From: Hahella sp. CCB-MM4
GTDB taxonomy: Bacteria > Pseudomonadota > Gammaproteobacteria > Pseudomonadales > Oleiphilaceae
DNA: 64,000 nucleotides
Assembly: GCF_002260525.1 (NCBI RefSeq)
Contig: NZ_MRYI01000001.1
Span: forward strand, 434,001-498,000
Reading direction: 5' to 3'
Shown here: piece after piece, positions 1-9,800 of the stretch
Layout: every line of letters starts with the position of its first letter
Numbering within the stretch: position 1 is the stretch's first letter
The notes under the pieces: generated by a model
Told to the model about the DNA's origin: nothing
The model's database searches: none
Seen by the model: only the letters and a program-made list of their open reading frames with translations
Program-made: the position numbers and the translations under genes

Positions 1-121
1 CCGGAGAAAAGGGAAACGGCAGAAAGCATCTCAGCCTCAGCGGAAAACGAATGACCAGATGCTGGTCATCTGGACAAAATGTAAGCAACCTGAAGCTGGA
101 AGTTGGTAACCCGAACTAAAT

Positions 122-159
122 ATAGTGGAAGGACTTCAGAATAGTGGAAGGGCTTCAGA
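122..159. repeat. 19-bp tandem repeat, two copies
   Basis: Two adjacent 19-bp units, ATAGTGGAAGGACTTCAGA and ATAGTGGAAGGGCTTCAGA, differ at a single position. They lie just past the 3' end of the truncated alanine-dehydrogenase fragment. No function can be assigned. It is one of several short tandem repeats at gene ends in this window. Confidence 0.85.
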
Positions 160-169
160 TCAGAAGGCG

Positions 170-622
170 TCAGGCCGGAACATTGAGACTGGAATCCATA
201 AACATAGGAGAGCTGGAAAAGTTTTCAGAACGAAAAAATGGAAACCATCCGCGATATTTTGAAGGTGCTTCATAAGCAACATAGGAGAGCCCTGAAATCA
301 CAACATTCCGGGTGGATGTCGCCTCAGTGACCTCATTAGGATAAGCCAATATCACCTGCCCCTGACGTAACATATCCAGTTCCGTCCCCTGGGGCTCTAT
401 GATCTTGACAATAAGATGTGCGATCTCGAAAACGTGCTCTACCTGTTCCACCAGGTAAGCTCCGGCAGCTTCGTACTCCTGATCGGAAATATCTGCTGCC
501 TGTCCAGCACCGCATTCCACGACCACTTTGTGTCCCTGGCTGGAGAGTTCTTTCACTCTGGCAGGGGTCAGGCCTACACGAAACTCGTTAGATCTTTCTT
601 TAGGTAGTCCAATGATCAACAT
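170..622 (-). pseudogene. Truncated alanine dehydrogenase / PNT N-terminal domain
   Basis: The 150-residue product matches the N-terminal domain of alanine dehydrogenase and pyridine-nucleotide transhydrogenase alpha subunits. Visible signatures are IGLPKE near the start, RVGLTPARVKEL, a GAG motif and a VKIIEPQ strand. The resemblance runs to about residue 133 and then stops. Full-length alanine dehydrogenase is about 370 residues, so the NAD-binding domain is entirely missing, and the DNA downstream does not encode it. A GCTCTCCTATGTT direct repeat occurs twice near the 3' end and could mark a deletion junction. The Shine-Dalgarno sequence is poor. It lies downstream of the acyl-ACP-reductase-like gene on the same strand and could be co-transcribed. 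I infer a decayed gene, although a stand-alone domain cannot be excluded. Confidence 0.6.
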
Positions 623-789
623 ACGTATTTATTCTTATTTTTTGAACTTGGGTGCTGATTATATATCGTACAGATAGCAGATATATCTGATATTTTGTTA
701 TTGATAGATGAAAATGCTTTTTTTGATAGGCGAAACAGTGAAATTACAGATTATCTTATTCACTGTTCCGCATTCATCTCCTACTCGGA

Positions 790-2856
790 TTATCCCGCCA
801 CTCGTCGACGCGTGGTTTTCACTGCTTTTGCACGTTTCTCCAATGCTAATTGACGGACTCTTTGCAGGTCCTCGTCAGTATAGACACCATTCACACCAGA
901 GATTGACGCCAACTGCATACCGTGTTTCAAACCCAATTTATAAATTTCGCGGACCTTTTCCCATTCAATATTGCGTCCCAGCGTGAAATTCTCATACCGC
1001 CCCTCCAACGCCAGAACAATCGTCTCTGCAAGGCAGGCATAAACCACGTTTTTTGTCAGGCCAATGTTCTTCATTTTGACATCTCCCGGCAGACGAATTT
1101 CCCCTGACTCGATCACAAGAACATCTGGGCGCTTGGCCACATCTTCTGCCGGAATATCCAGAGGACGAGCCACATCCGTGATCACGCATCCCGGTTTCAC
1201 CTGCATGATATCCAGAATTTTCTTGCCCGCTCCCGAGGTAGCCGTAACCACCATATCCATTTCGGGAAGGTATTTATCCGTGTGGGCCATGACATGAACC
1301 ACAGTCCCCGGAGTTTCTAGCTCGATATCCTCTTTCAGCGCCAGCAATTTACCCGCCTCCGGCGATACCAGATAAACTTCTTCCGCTGCTTTGGCCAACA
1401 ACCGGGCACAAACCGAACCTATCGCGCCGGTTGCACCGACAACCATAGCCTTTCCGGCCATTTTCCCTGTGGCTCCCACTTTCACCAAACCCAGTTTTTT
1501 CATGGCATCATGAGCCGCCCACAGAGCCCCGGAAGCACTATAACTATTGCCCGTTGTGATCGGCAGGGGCGCTCGTTTGGCTACGGTGATTCCCGCATCT
1601 CCAACGACTTTTGTGAACGCACCGAGCCCCATGATCTGAGCTCCCAGTTTTTTGGCCATCTCAGCTGCTGCCAAAAGCCTGCGATAGGTAAACTCCGGGC
1701 CATGAGACATGATCTCTTTCGGCGTTCCCCCCACCGTAATCAGCCATCCTTCCGCCTGGGCTCCGGTGGGAGACTCAATGCCTGTCACTTTCGAATATTT
1801 TATCGGCGGCGCGTAGGCCATAATTTTTTCCAGTACATTCATGGCCCCTGGAGACGCGACCTTGGTCACCAGATCCAGAGGTTTGGCCTTTCGAAAGTAC
1901 TGTTGGGACAATGGGTGAATGACAAAGGCAAACCGGCTTTTTCTTTTGAATCCATGGGGATACAAGACTCTTGGCTCAAGTCCAAGATTGGTAATAATTT
2001 CCAGAAAATCATCATCCGTAATTTCCTGCCGTCCTCTCTCAAGGGCTGCCAGGATCATGGCTTCCAGAACAACGATACTGACGGTCTGGTCAAATGGCTG
2101 GGGGGCATAATCCAGAACGATATCCACCCCTTTATCGCCTAATGTCTGCAGCCGCACATCAGAGACAGCTGAGGTCAGAACGGTTTTGCCGGCCAGCTCT
2201 TCCAGTCCATAAGGCTCCAGCTCTTCATATCCTGCTACCACCATGTCAGCTTTCTGCAGCGCCTTGCGCATAATGAACTGATTCCATTCCTTCACCGGCG
2301 ATAAAGACGGAGACAATACTTGAGGCGGGGTCCATCGCAGCAGCTGATGGCTGCCTTGGGCAAACAGTTCAAGGGCACCGAATGATCCAAGAAATTTTGG
2401 GATGCCCATCTGCAACACAGGGTCTGCAAACCTCAGATTCTCTGTAAATTCGGCCAGCACCCTGGCCGTGCGGTAATGATTCATTCCGCTGAAAATCAGT
2501 ACGTTGCAGTTATTAAAATACCCTTTCTGGGTATTCTGAACGTGGCGTACGGTCCATTCCTGCAATATTTCACGGAGCCTCGTACCGCTGGTAACAGGAG
2601 CCCCTTGGCTGAGACTTTCAAACTCCTTGATCAGTTTTTGCTGGAGTTCAAATGGCCCGACATGTTGATGATCCCTGATCCCCTCCAGGGCAATAGCCTC
2701 ACAGCCGGACTGCCACTTGTCGATCAGTTCCCTGGCCTTGTCGATGTCGTTGTCCACACCGATGCGCTTAACCTGGAACGCTTGCCCCAAAAACTCCGTT
2801 GTAAATTCGTAGTCCTCTTCCGAGGTCCCCAGACTGATGCTGATGACGGTTTTCAT
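790..2856 (-). CDS. Acyl-ACP-reductase-like dehydrogenase with N-terminal extension (COG5322-like)
   Basis: This 688-residue protein has two parts. From about residue 308 to 655 it follows cyanobacterial long-chain acyl-ACP reductase: a TTGNSYSAS segment, the nucleotide-binding motif GATGAIGS at 474-481, and YACLAE with Cys608, which aligns with the acyl-thioester-forming cysteine of that family. The following LEGRYENFTLGRN segment is also conserved. Known acyl-ACP reductases are about 340 residues, so the first ~300 residues are an extra domain that I do not recognise; it looks alpha/beta, with no signal peptide. AGGAG sits 8 bases before the ATG. The likely role is NAD(P)H-dependent reduction of a fatty acyl thioester to an aldehyde, or a related dehydrogenation; substrate and product are inference. 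No aldehyde decarbonylase or wax synthase lies nearby. Confidence 0.75.
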   Translation of the reverse strand: MKTVISISLGTSEEDYEFTTEFLGQAFQVKRIGVDNDIDKARELIDKWQSGCEAIALEGIRDHQHVGPFELQQKLIKEFESLSQGAPVTSGTRLREILQEWTVRHVQNTQKGYFNNCNVLIFSGMNHYRTARVLAEFTENLRFADPVLQMGIPKFLGSFGALELFAQGSHQLLRWTPPQVLSPSLSPVKEWNQFIMRKALQKADMVVAGYEELEPYGLEELAGKTVLTSAVSDVRLQTLGDKGVDIVLDYAPQPFDQTVSIVVLEAMILAALERGRQEITDDDFLEIITNLGLEPRVLYPHGFKRKSRFAFVIHPLSQQYFRKAKPLDLVTKVASPGAMNVLEKIMAYAPPIKYSKVTGIESPTGAQAEGWLITVGGTPKEIMSHGPEFTYRRLLAAAEMAKKLGAQIMGLGAFTKVVGDAGITVAKRAPLPITTGNSYSASGALWAAHDAMKKLGLVKVGATGKMAGKAMVVGATGAIGSVCARLLAKAAEEVYLVSPEAGKLLALKEDIELETPGTVVHVMAHTDKYLPEMDMVVTATSGAGKKILDIMQVKPGCVITDVARPLDIPAEDVAKRPDVLVIESGEIRLPGDVKMKNIGLTKNVVYACLAETIVLALEGRYENFTLGRNIEWEKVREIYKLGLKHGMQLASISGVNGVYTDEDLQRVRQLALEKRAKAVKTTRRRVAG

Positions 2857-3526
2857 ACCGGCACTCCTTTTATCTTTATTTTTTCCTATTTATACAGGAA
2901 ATCAGACTCCGGAATTTTGCCTGGATCAATGTTTTATCAATTAGCTGACAGGCCACCGTATACAGGCTTATAGCCAACAAGCAGACGGATGCTTATCCCC
3001 TGTAGGAAATATCCTACATGTATTAAGGAAATGTAGACTTTTTCCTTTGCCCCTGATTGCCTAATATTCATCCTGCAGGGACGCAAAAGGAATCAAAGGA
3101 TTCAGGGAACTCACGGAAGTAGACAGTTCAGGGAAGAAAGCATTCATAGACGAAAGCACTCAGGGATGACAATCAGGGACTGACGGCAAGGATGCTCGCA
3201 TGGAAGACGCATGCCACAGGGCTGGGCCTTAAAGGATTTAGTATTGCGTCGGGTGCAACAAGGATGTTTGCCCCGTCAATTTCCTTTCTTCGACATTTCA
3301 CATTTCCTATACATCCCATTCCCTTTTACTGCTATTTACCTCCAGCAGGCAAACTTACTCAAGAACACTTCTGTTACTGCTCGTCTATTTATTGCTCGTC
3401 TATTACTGCTCGCATTGGGGCTTTTGCCTGATCAATTTATTCTCATACCGCTTGGCGAATAACTCCCAGTGCTGCTAATTTACTGCCTTTTACAATCGAC
3501 TCACAGCCCTCATCCCGGAGTGGATA
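2857..3526. other. 670-bp intergenic region with short imperfect repeats
   Basis: This gap separates the divergent reductase-like gene and the esterase gene, so it should hold both promoters, although none stands out. Two 26-bp related units begin TTCAGGGAA at 3101 and 3127, with further CAGGGA copies up to about 3180. A second set repeats TGCTCGTCTATT at 3378 and 3393 with a 15-bp period and a partial third copy at 3408. Small open frames across this region lack ribosome-binding sites and protein-like composition, so I do not call a gene. Confidence 0.6.
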
Positions 3527-4771
3527 ATGCCCTGGTTTTTAGGTTTTGCCCTGTTAAGCGCCTGGTTCAGCTATAACCTTTATCGTCCGATACAAACCCA
3601 GAAATACGGGGCTGCCATCAGTTTTCTGAGCGGGCTACTGGTAGGCGAATTGGCTCTGCATCATCTGGTCATGCAAGTGATCATCACTCTGTTCTTTGTT
3701 TACACAGGAACCGTTACCGGGTTTGGAGGCGTATTGGCCTTAGCGCTACTCATCGGATCCTGGGGAGCGATGGGGTATTACTATATGGCATCCGACACTG
3801 CCAAAGACCATATTGAAGAAGGGCTGAAACAGGGCTTGGGCGATTCCTATCTGAATGATATTTCTCCCCATCTGAAAAATGCTCTTACCGACAACCTGGA
3901 CTGGAAGCGCCTTGTATTCCCTCACCAAGCCTTTCGATCACCAGAAATCACCACTGTCAGGAATATTGTCTACCACGAAGTGAGCGGCATGCGTCTCAAG
4001 CTCGACATTCGACATCCACGTGATATGCCGAAGCAGTGTCCGGTTCTATTTCAGATTCATGGTGGAGCCTGGACCTATCGCATGGGTAGCAAAAATGAAC
4101 AAGCGCTTCCCTTGATGAACTATCTGGCTGAACAGGGGTGGGTATGCGTCAGTATCGACTACCGGCTCAGCCCTAAGGCAACCTTTCCTGACCACATCAT
4201 CGATTGCAAGCGTGCCCTGCAATGGGTGAAACAGCATATTACAGAATATGGCGGTAACCCTGATTTCATTATCGCCACCGGCGGTTCTGCTGGTGGTCAT
4301 CTGAGCGCCCTACTCGCACTCACACCGAACCTGCCCGAGTTCCAGCCCGGATTCGAGGACTTTGAGAGTTCAGTTCAGGGATGTGTCAGCTTCTATGGTA
4401 TCTACGATTTCATGGATGATCGAAAACTGCAGACTCACACTGGCTTGCATGACATTTTGCAGGATTCCATCCTTAAAACTTCCAAGTCCGATAACCCTGA
4501 TCTGTACCGATTAGCCTCACCCATCACACATATTGGCCCCCACGCTCCCCCATTTATGCTTTTGCAGGGGGATAAAGACACATTGGTATCCCCCCGCGAG
4601 ACCCGCATGTTTGCCGACGAATTGAGAAAAGCGTCAACACAGCCGGTAGCCTTTGTTGAACTGCCAGGCGCACAACATGCCTTTGACCTGTTCCCCTCAT
4701 TACGAAGCGAACTGGTCCTGCACGGTGTCGTCAGATTCCTGAACTGGGTTTATAGCCGGCACTCAAAATAA
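3527..4771 (+). CDS. Membrane-anchored alpha/beta hydrolase (HSL-type esterase/lipase)
   Basis: A 414-residue hydrolase with a hydrophobic N-terminus. Segments around residues 2-16, 28-45 and 48-85 look membrane-spanning. The catalytic domain starts near residue 140. It shows the oxyanion-hole HGGAW at 178-182 and the nucleophile elbow GGSAGG with Ser254. The remaining triad members are probably Asp351 in the GDKDTLVSP loop and His384 in GAQHAF. This is the hormone-sensitive-lipase / carboxylesterase fold; the natural ester substrate is unknown. CGGAG about 7 bases before the ATG supports the start. The gene stands alone, 65 bases upstream of the tetR-type regulator. The N-terminal membrane region places the enzyme at the inner membrane, but which side the catalytic domain faces is not clear. 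Confidence 0.85.
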   Translation: MPWFLGFALLSAWFSYNLYRPIQTQKYGAAISFLSGLLVGELALHHLVMQVIITLFFVYTGTVTGFGGVLALALLIGSWGAMGYYYMASDTAKDHIEEGLKQGLGDSYLNDISPHLKNALTDNLDWKRLVFPHQAFRSPEITTVRNIVYHEVSGMRLKLDIRHPRDMPKQCPVLFQIHGGAWTYRMGSKNEQALPLMNYLAEQGWVCVSIDYRLSPKATFPDHIIDCKRALQWVKQHITEYGGNPDFIIATGGSAGGHLSALLALTPNLPEFQPGFEDFESSVQGCVSFYGIYDFMDDRKLQTHTGLHDILQDSILKTSKSDNPDLYRLASPITHIGPHAPPFMLLQGDKDTLVSPRETRMFADELRKASTQPVAFVELPGAQHAFDLFPSLRSELVLHGVVRFLNWVYSRHSK

Positions 4772-4836
4772 AACTGTTGATTTTTTATCCCGAACCAGTA
4801 CCATGCGCATTTAATTGATCAACTGATTAACTAAAT

Positions 4837-5475
4837 ATGTCGAAATCTAAAAGCCGTGGTAGACCGAGTGATCCCGGACTACAGGAAATGCGTAAGAACC
4901 AGTTAATCAATGCTGCCTCAGAACTTCTAAAGTCCAAAAGTTATCGCAGTATTACTATCCGGGAGGTAGCAGAGAAAGCCGGCACCCAGTCCGCAATGGT
5001 CAGCTACTATTTCGGAAACAAAGAGGGTCTGTTCATGGCAATGTTTGAAGCCCATGCAGACCGAGAACTGGTGCAACTGCAAAAAGCATTAACCAGCAGT
5101 AATCCTCTCCTGGCTTTTATCCAGACACTGCTGAAGATATTTTCCGAATCCCCCCACATCTCGCGATTGCTGGTTGATGAAGTGTTAACCCGAAATGGTG
5201 AGATGCAGCGGAGGTTTATCGATATCCTGCCCCGGCGTATGGCCAAGCTGCTGCCCAGCATTTTAAGCGCACAGCAGGACCTGGGCTTGCTGCGCAAAGA
5301 TCTAGACCCCAAATGGGCTGCATTTTCCTTAATGACCATGCTTATTACTCCCTTTGTGGCCAAGCCGGTAAGAGAAGCCGCCTGGACGATCAGTGACGAA
5401 GATCTCGCCGGTGAGGCTTGGGCTCAACATATCTACAACTTATTTCTGTTCGGCGTCGGCGGAGACAACCAATGA
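4837..5475 (+). CDS. TetR/AcrR-family transcriptional regulator
   Basis: A 212-residue one-component regulator. Residues 15-65 form the TetR DNA-binding domain, with ITIREVAEKAGTQSAMVSYY containing the helix-turn-helix and FGNKEGLF completing the conserved block. The remainder is an all-helical ligand-binding and dimerisation domain. The gene ends ATGA, overlapping the start of the membrane-fusion protein gene, so the three genes regulator-adaptor-pump are one operon. By analogy with AcrR/TtgR-type systems it probably represses its own operon until a pump substrate binds. No convincing palindromic operator could be picked out in the 65 bases upstream. Confidence 0.92.
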   Translation: MSKSKSRGRPSDPGLQEMRKNQLINAASELLKSKSYRSITIREVAEKAGTQSAMVSYYFGNKEGLFMAMFEAHADRELVQLQKALTSSNPLLAFIQTLLKIFSESPHISRLLVDEVLTRNGEMQRRFIDILPRRMAKLLPSILSAQQDLGLLRKDLDPKWAAFSLMTMLITPFVAKPVREAAWTISDEDLAGEAWAQHIYNLFLFGVGGDNQ

Positions 5476-6848
5476 ACAACTCCCACCTCCCTTCTTCTCT
5501 ATTAACCAAACGATGGCTGTTACCGGTCGTTATCGCATTGGGCATAGCCACAGCTGTCGCTATTGTGAAGTCGCGTCCTCCGATGGTGCATCAGGAACCC
5601 GATGACAGTGGTGTAAAGGTGGGGGTAATCCCGGTGAGGACGTACGAGGTCAAACCAGAAGTGGTCGGCTATGGCGAAGTGGCTCCAGACGTACTTTTGG
5701 ATCTTCGCGCGGAAGTCAGCGGAAAGGTGACTTATGTTCATCCCCAATTGAGAAAAGGCGCTGTATTGCCTTCGGGCACCCTGGTGCTGACCATTGACGC
5801 CAAGGATTACCAGCTTGCATTGAAACAGGCAGAAGCCACTCTGGCCCAAAGTCAGGCTAACCTGGACGAGCTTACGCTGGCACTGGAAGATGCCCGCATC
5901 AATTTGAATCTGGCCCGGGAGAAAATGGAAATCAGCGAGAAAGAGCTACAACGCAATGCCGCTCTGCTGAAAAAAGGCTCCATCTCCAAATCCACCTATG
6001 ATTCACAGCGCACAGCGCTCATTCAACAGCAGCAGGAAGTACAAAACCTGGAGAACCAGGTCAAAACCCTGCCAGTCAATATCCGGGTCCAGGATGCACA
6101 GATTCAGAAGTCCCAGGCTGAAGTGGAAACCCAGTTGCGTAATCTGGACAGGACGAATATCACTCTGCCATTTACTGCCCGGATTACGGCTCTGAATACC
6201 GAGGAGAATCAATACGTCAGTCTTGGCAGTTCACTGTTCTCAGCTCAGACCATTGATAGGGTGAAGGTGAATGCCCAGTTTGCTTTGGACGACTTTCGCC
6301 TGCTTGCCAACAGTTTCGGAGAAATCAGCATCCAGGAAGATAGCATCACCTGGAACGGTCTGCCCCAAAGCCAGAGTCTGTTCGATCAACTGGCATTGAC
6401 AGCCAGTGTCCGCCTGGTCGGTGTCGAAGACAACATTTGGCCCGGAAAAGTTGAGCAGATCAGCAATAATCTGGATCCATCCTCTCGAACTATTGGAGCT
6501 ACCGTCGCCGTGGCGGATCCCTATAAGAACATTAAACCCGGCGTTAAACCTCCCCTGGTGGAAGGCATGTACACCGAAGTTCACCTCAGGGGCAAACCAG
6601 TCCCCTACCAGGTAGTCCCCCGCTCTGCGGTCCATGAGGGCCAGGTATATGTAGTTACGTCAGATAACCAACTACAAAGAATCAGCCTGAAGGGCTATGT
6701 GCAAGGTGACATGCTGCTTTTGGAGAATGCACTGGCCCCTGAGTTGAAAGTCGTCACGACAGATCTGTTTCCCGCCATTGACGGAATGAAACTATCACCC
6801 TACGACGATACCAAAACCGAACAAATGATCCAGCAATGGGTGCAGTAA
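5472..6848 (+). CDS. RND efflux periplasmic adaptor (HlyD/membrane-fusion family)
   Basis: A 458-residue membrane-fusion protein. An N-terminal anchor spans about residues 13-32. Then come a lipoyl/biotinyl-like half motif (RAEVSGKVTYVHPQL), a long coiled-coil hairpin near 105-225 rich in Gln, Glu and Leu, the second lipoyl half, and beta-barrel and membrane-proximal domains. It would bridge the inner-membrane RND pump to an outer-membrane channel. The start is taken at the ATG overlapping the regulator stop (ATGA), because an upstream in-frame ATG lies inside the regulator gene. One base separates its stop from the pump start. No TolC-type outer-membrane factor is encoded nearby, so one from elsewhere must be used. 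Confidence 0.92.
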   Translation: MNNSHLPSSLLTKRWLLPVVIALGIATAVAIVKSRPPMVHQEPDDSGVKVGVIPVRTYEVKPEVVGYGEVAPDVLLDLRAEVSGKVTYVHPQLRKGAVLPSGTLVLTIDAKDYQLALKQAEATLAQSQANLDELTLALEDARINLNLAREKMEISEKELQRNAALLKKGSISKSTYDSQRTALIQQQQEVQNLENQVKTLPVNIRVQDAQIQKSQAEVETQLRNLDRTNITLPFTARITALNTEENQYVSLGSSLFSAQTIDRVKVNAQFALDDFRLLANSFGEISIQEDSITWNGLPQSQSLFDQLALTASVRLVGVEDNIWPGKVEQISNNLDPSSRTIGATVAVADPYKNIKPGVKPPLVEGMYTEVHLRGKPVPYQVVPRSAVHEGQVYVVTSDNQLQRISLKGYVQGDMLLLENALAPELKVVTTDLFPAIDGMKLSPYDDTKTEQMIQQWVQ

Positions 6849-6849
6849 C

Positions 6850-9800
6850 ATGATCCGATTCTTTGCCGCTCATCCCACTGCTGCCAATCTACTGATGGGA
6901 TTATTCATGCTGGTCGGGATTGTGACCCTGCCGGATATCAAACGGGAAACTTTTCCTGAGATTGATGAATTCGAGGTCACGGTAACCGTTCCCTACCCTG
7001 GCGCAACTCCCGTTGATGTCGAGCAGGCCATCTGTAAGCCATTGGAAGATGCCATGGATGGGATCAGTTTCATGGAGGAAAAGCGCTGCCAGTCGCGGGA
7101 ATCCACCGCCATCATGACACTGAAGATGCTCGAGGAAGGTAACTTCGATAAATTTATCGATGATGTTAAGACTGCCGTAGACGGTATTGACAGCTTTCCT
7201 GAAAGCAGTGAATTGCCTATCGTCGAAGAAAAGGGGCGCACCCAGGAAGTCATCACTCTCGCGGTAACGGCAGAACTCCCCAGATCTGAACTTAAAACCC
7301 TGGCTGAACAGGTGAAACAGCGTATTTTGCAGACGACCTCGATTCCACTGGTGGATATTGAGGGATTCGGAGAACGCGAATTTCAGATCCAGATACCGCA
7401 ATACAACCTGCGCCAATATGGTCTGAGTCTCCAGGACATTGCCGGGCTGGTGGGACAACAGAACCTGGATATGCCGGCAGGAGACCTGACTACCGACAAT
7501 CGTAAATACCAGATTCGTTTCAATGATGAAAAACGGACCGTAGAGGCGTTGGCTGAACTCATCGTCATCCAGGGAAATGACGGAGCCGAAGTACGACTTG
7601 GGGATATTGCCACCATCAACAGTGGTTTCGACAACGAAGACACCCAGGTCACCTATAACGGAGTTCCCGCTGCCTTTCTTAAAATCAGCAAAAACACCCG
7701 GGACGACAGCCTAGATATTCTGGAGCAGACCAAGCAGTTTATCGAGCAGGAAAAACACCGCCTGCCCACCGAGGTCAAACTCTATCTGACCAAGGACTTC
7801 ACCAGTATCATCAAGGACCGGATCAACATGCTCTCCACCAATGCCTGGCAGGGGTTGATCCTGGTATTTGCGGTCATGTGGATGTTTTTCAGCACCCGCT
7901 ATGCCTTCTGGGTTGTCATGGGATTGCCGGTGTCCTTTCTGGCCAGCGCCTTTGTTCTGGGGCATATGGGCATCAGTATCAACATGCTGTCGATGGTGGC
8001 GCTGCTACTGGCGCTGGGGATATTGATGGATGACGCAATCGTCATCAGCGAAAGTATCGGAAGCCAGCGGCATAAAGGGAAATCTGCACTCAGGGCGGTT
8101 ATCGACGGCACTCAAATGGTAGCGCCCGGCGTATTCTCATCCTACCTCACCACTCTGTGTGTATTTGCCGGTCTATTAACCATCTCCGGCAACATCGGCC
8201 AGCTACTCGTGGTGATCCCCATCGTGCTGATATCGGTGATTACGGTCTCTCTGATCGAGGCATTCTTTATTCTGCCCCACCACCTTTATCATTCGATGCA
8301 CACTCACGAAAACGAGAAACCATCGAAATTGCGGGAAGCCTTCGAACTGCGTTTCGATCATTTCCGTAAGAAGATTGATGGCCTGGTTGCGGCTTTGATA
8401 CGCATACGCTATGTCTTTGTGGGGGGAGTGATCGCCACCTTTGCCATTTCTGTCAGCATGCTGGCATCGGGCATCATCCCTTTCTCCGCGTTTCCTTCCG
8501 TGGAAGGGGATATTCTGCAGGCTCGTATTCTGATGCCCACCGGCACGCCATTGGCCGTCACCAAAGAGATGGTAGAAGACCTCAATCAGCGCCTGCAAAC
8601 CGTTGCCAAGCCCTATAACGACAATCAGGGAGAGGACATTATCAAGGCGGTGACCGTCAACTACGGCCTCAACGCCGACGCCTTTGAAACAGGCCCCCAC
8701 CTGGCGACCATCAGCGTGGACGTTTTAACGGCAGAAGCCCGAAATTTCTCCATCATTGATCTCAAGCATGACTGGATAGAACAAGCCAGGGACGTTCAAG
8801 GTGCCTGGAGTATCGCCATCAAAGAGCCAAGCATCGGACCGGCAGGCCGGGCAATCGAAATTCGCCTGAAAGGACCTGACCTGGACAATCTGTCGAGGGC
8901 CTCCCACGAAATCCAGGACTGGCTGTCCGGTTACCCCGGTGTTAATAATTTGTTGGATGACCTCCGCCCAGGGAAACCCGAGTTCACCCTTCACTTGAAG
9001 GAGGGAGCTTATAGCCTGGGCCTGAACGCCCAGACGATTGCCTCTCAGTTGCGTGCTGGTTTTCAGGGTAGCGATGTCATCGAGACCAGCGTGGGTCAGG
9101 AAGTCTATACTGTCGTGGTGGAACTGGATGATGCTTCAAGAGACCAATTATCCGATTTCGATCGTTTCCCCATCATTCATCCCAAAACCGGGGTCGCTGT
9201 GCCGCTATCCCATGTGGCCGAAATTATTCCCACGCGAAGCTACTCGCGAATCCATCGGATCGATAATCAACGTACCGTCACGGTGCTGGGCGATATTGAC
9301 AGCCGGATTAATAACACCAACGCCGTACTGAAAGATCTGCAGAAAAACTTCCTGCCGCAACTTTCCGAACGTTATCCGGACATCACTGTCAATTTCAAAG
9401 GAGAAGTGGCCGAAGGCAATGAGACCCGGGCATCAATGCTGAAAGCCATGCTCATGGGACTGGCCGGAATATTTGTCCTGTTGAGCTTCCAGTTCCGTTC
9501 TTACTATGAGCCGATTATTGTGATGCTGAACATTCCGCTGGCCCTTATCGGCGTAATCTGGGGGCATTGGCTGATGGGGCTGGATGTGACCATGCCGTCA
9601 CTGCTGGGGTTTGTGTCTTTGGCGGGGGTGGTCGTCAATGATTCCATTCTGCTGGTGGAGTTTGTCAAACACCGGGTGGCAGAAGGCATGCCTCTGCACG
9701 ATGCGGCGGCCAAAGCCAGTCACGACCGTTTCCGGGCGGTGCTGCTGACGTCCCTGACCACCATCGCAGGTATGACACCATTATTATTTGAAACCAGTCT

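Noticed and set aside
1510..2142. A 210-codon plus-strand open frame inside the acyl-ACP-reductase-like gene
   Set aside because: Shadow of the real minus-strand gene, which has conserved motifs throughout this stretch.
3192..3462. Two overlapping small open frames before the esterase gene
   Set aside because: They overlap in different frames, have no ribosome-binding sites and cross short repeats; the esterase has a clear start further on.
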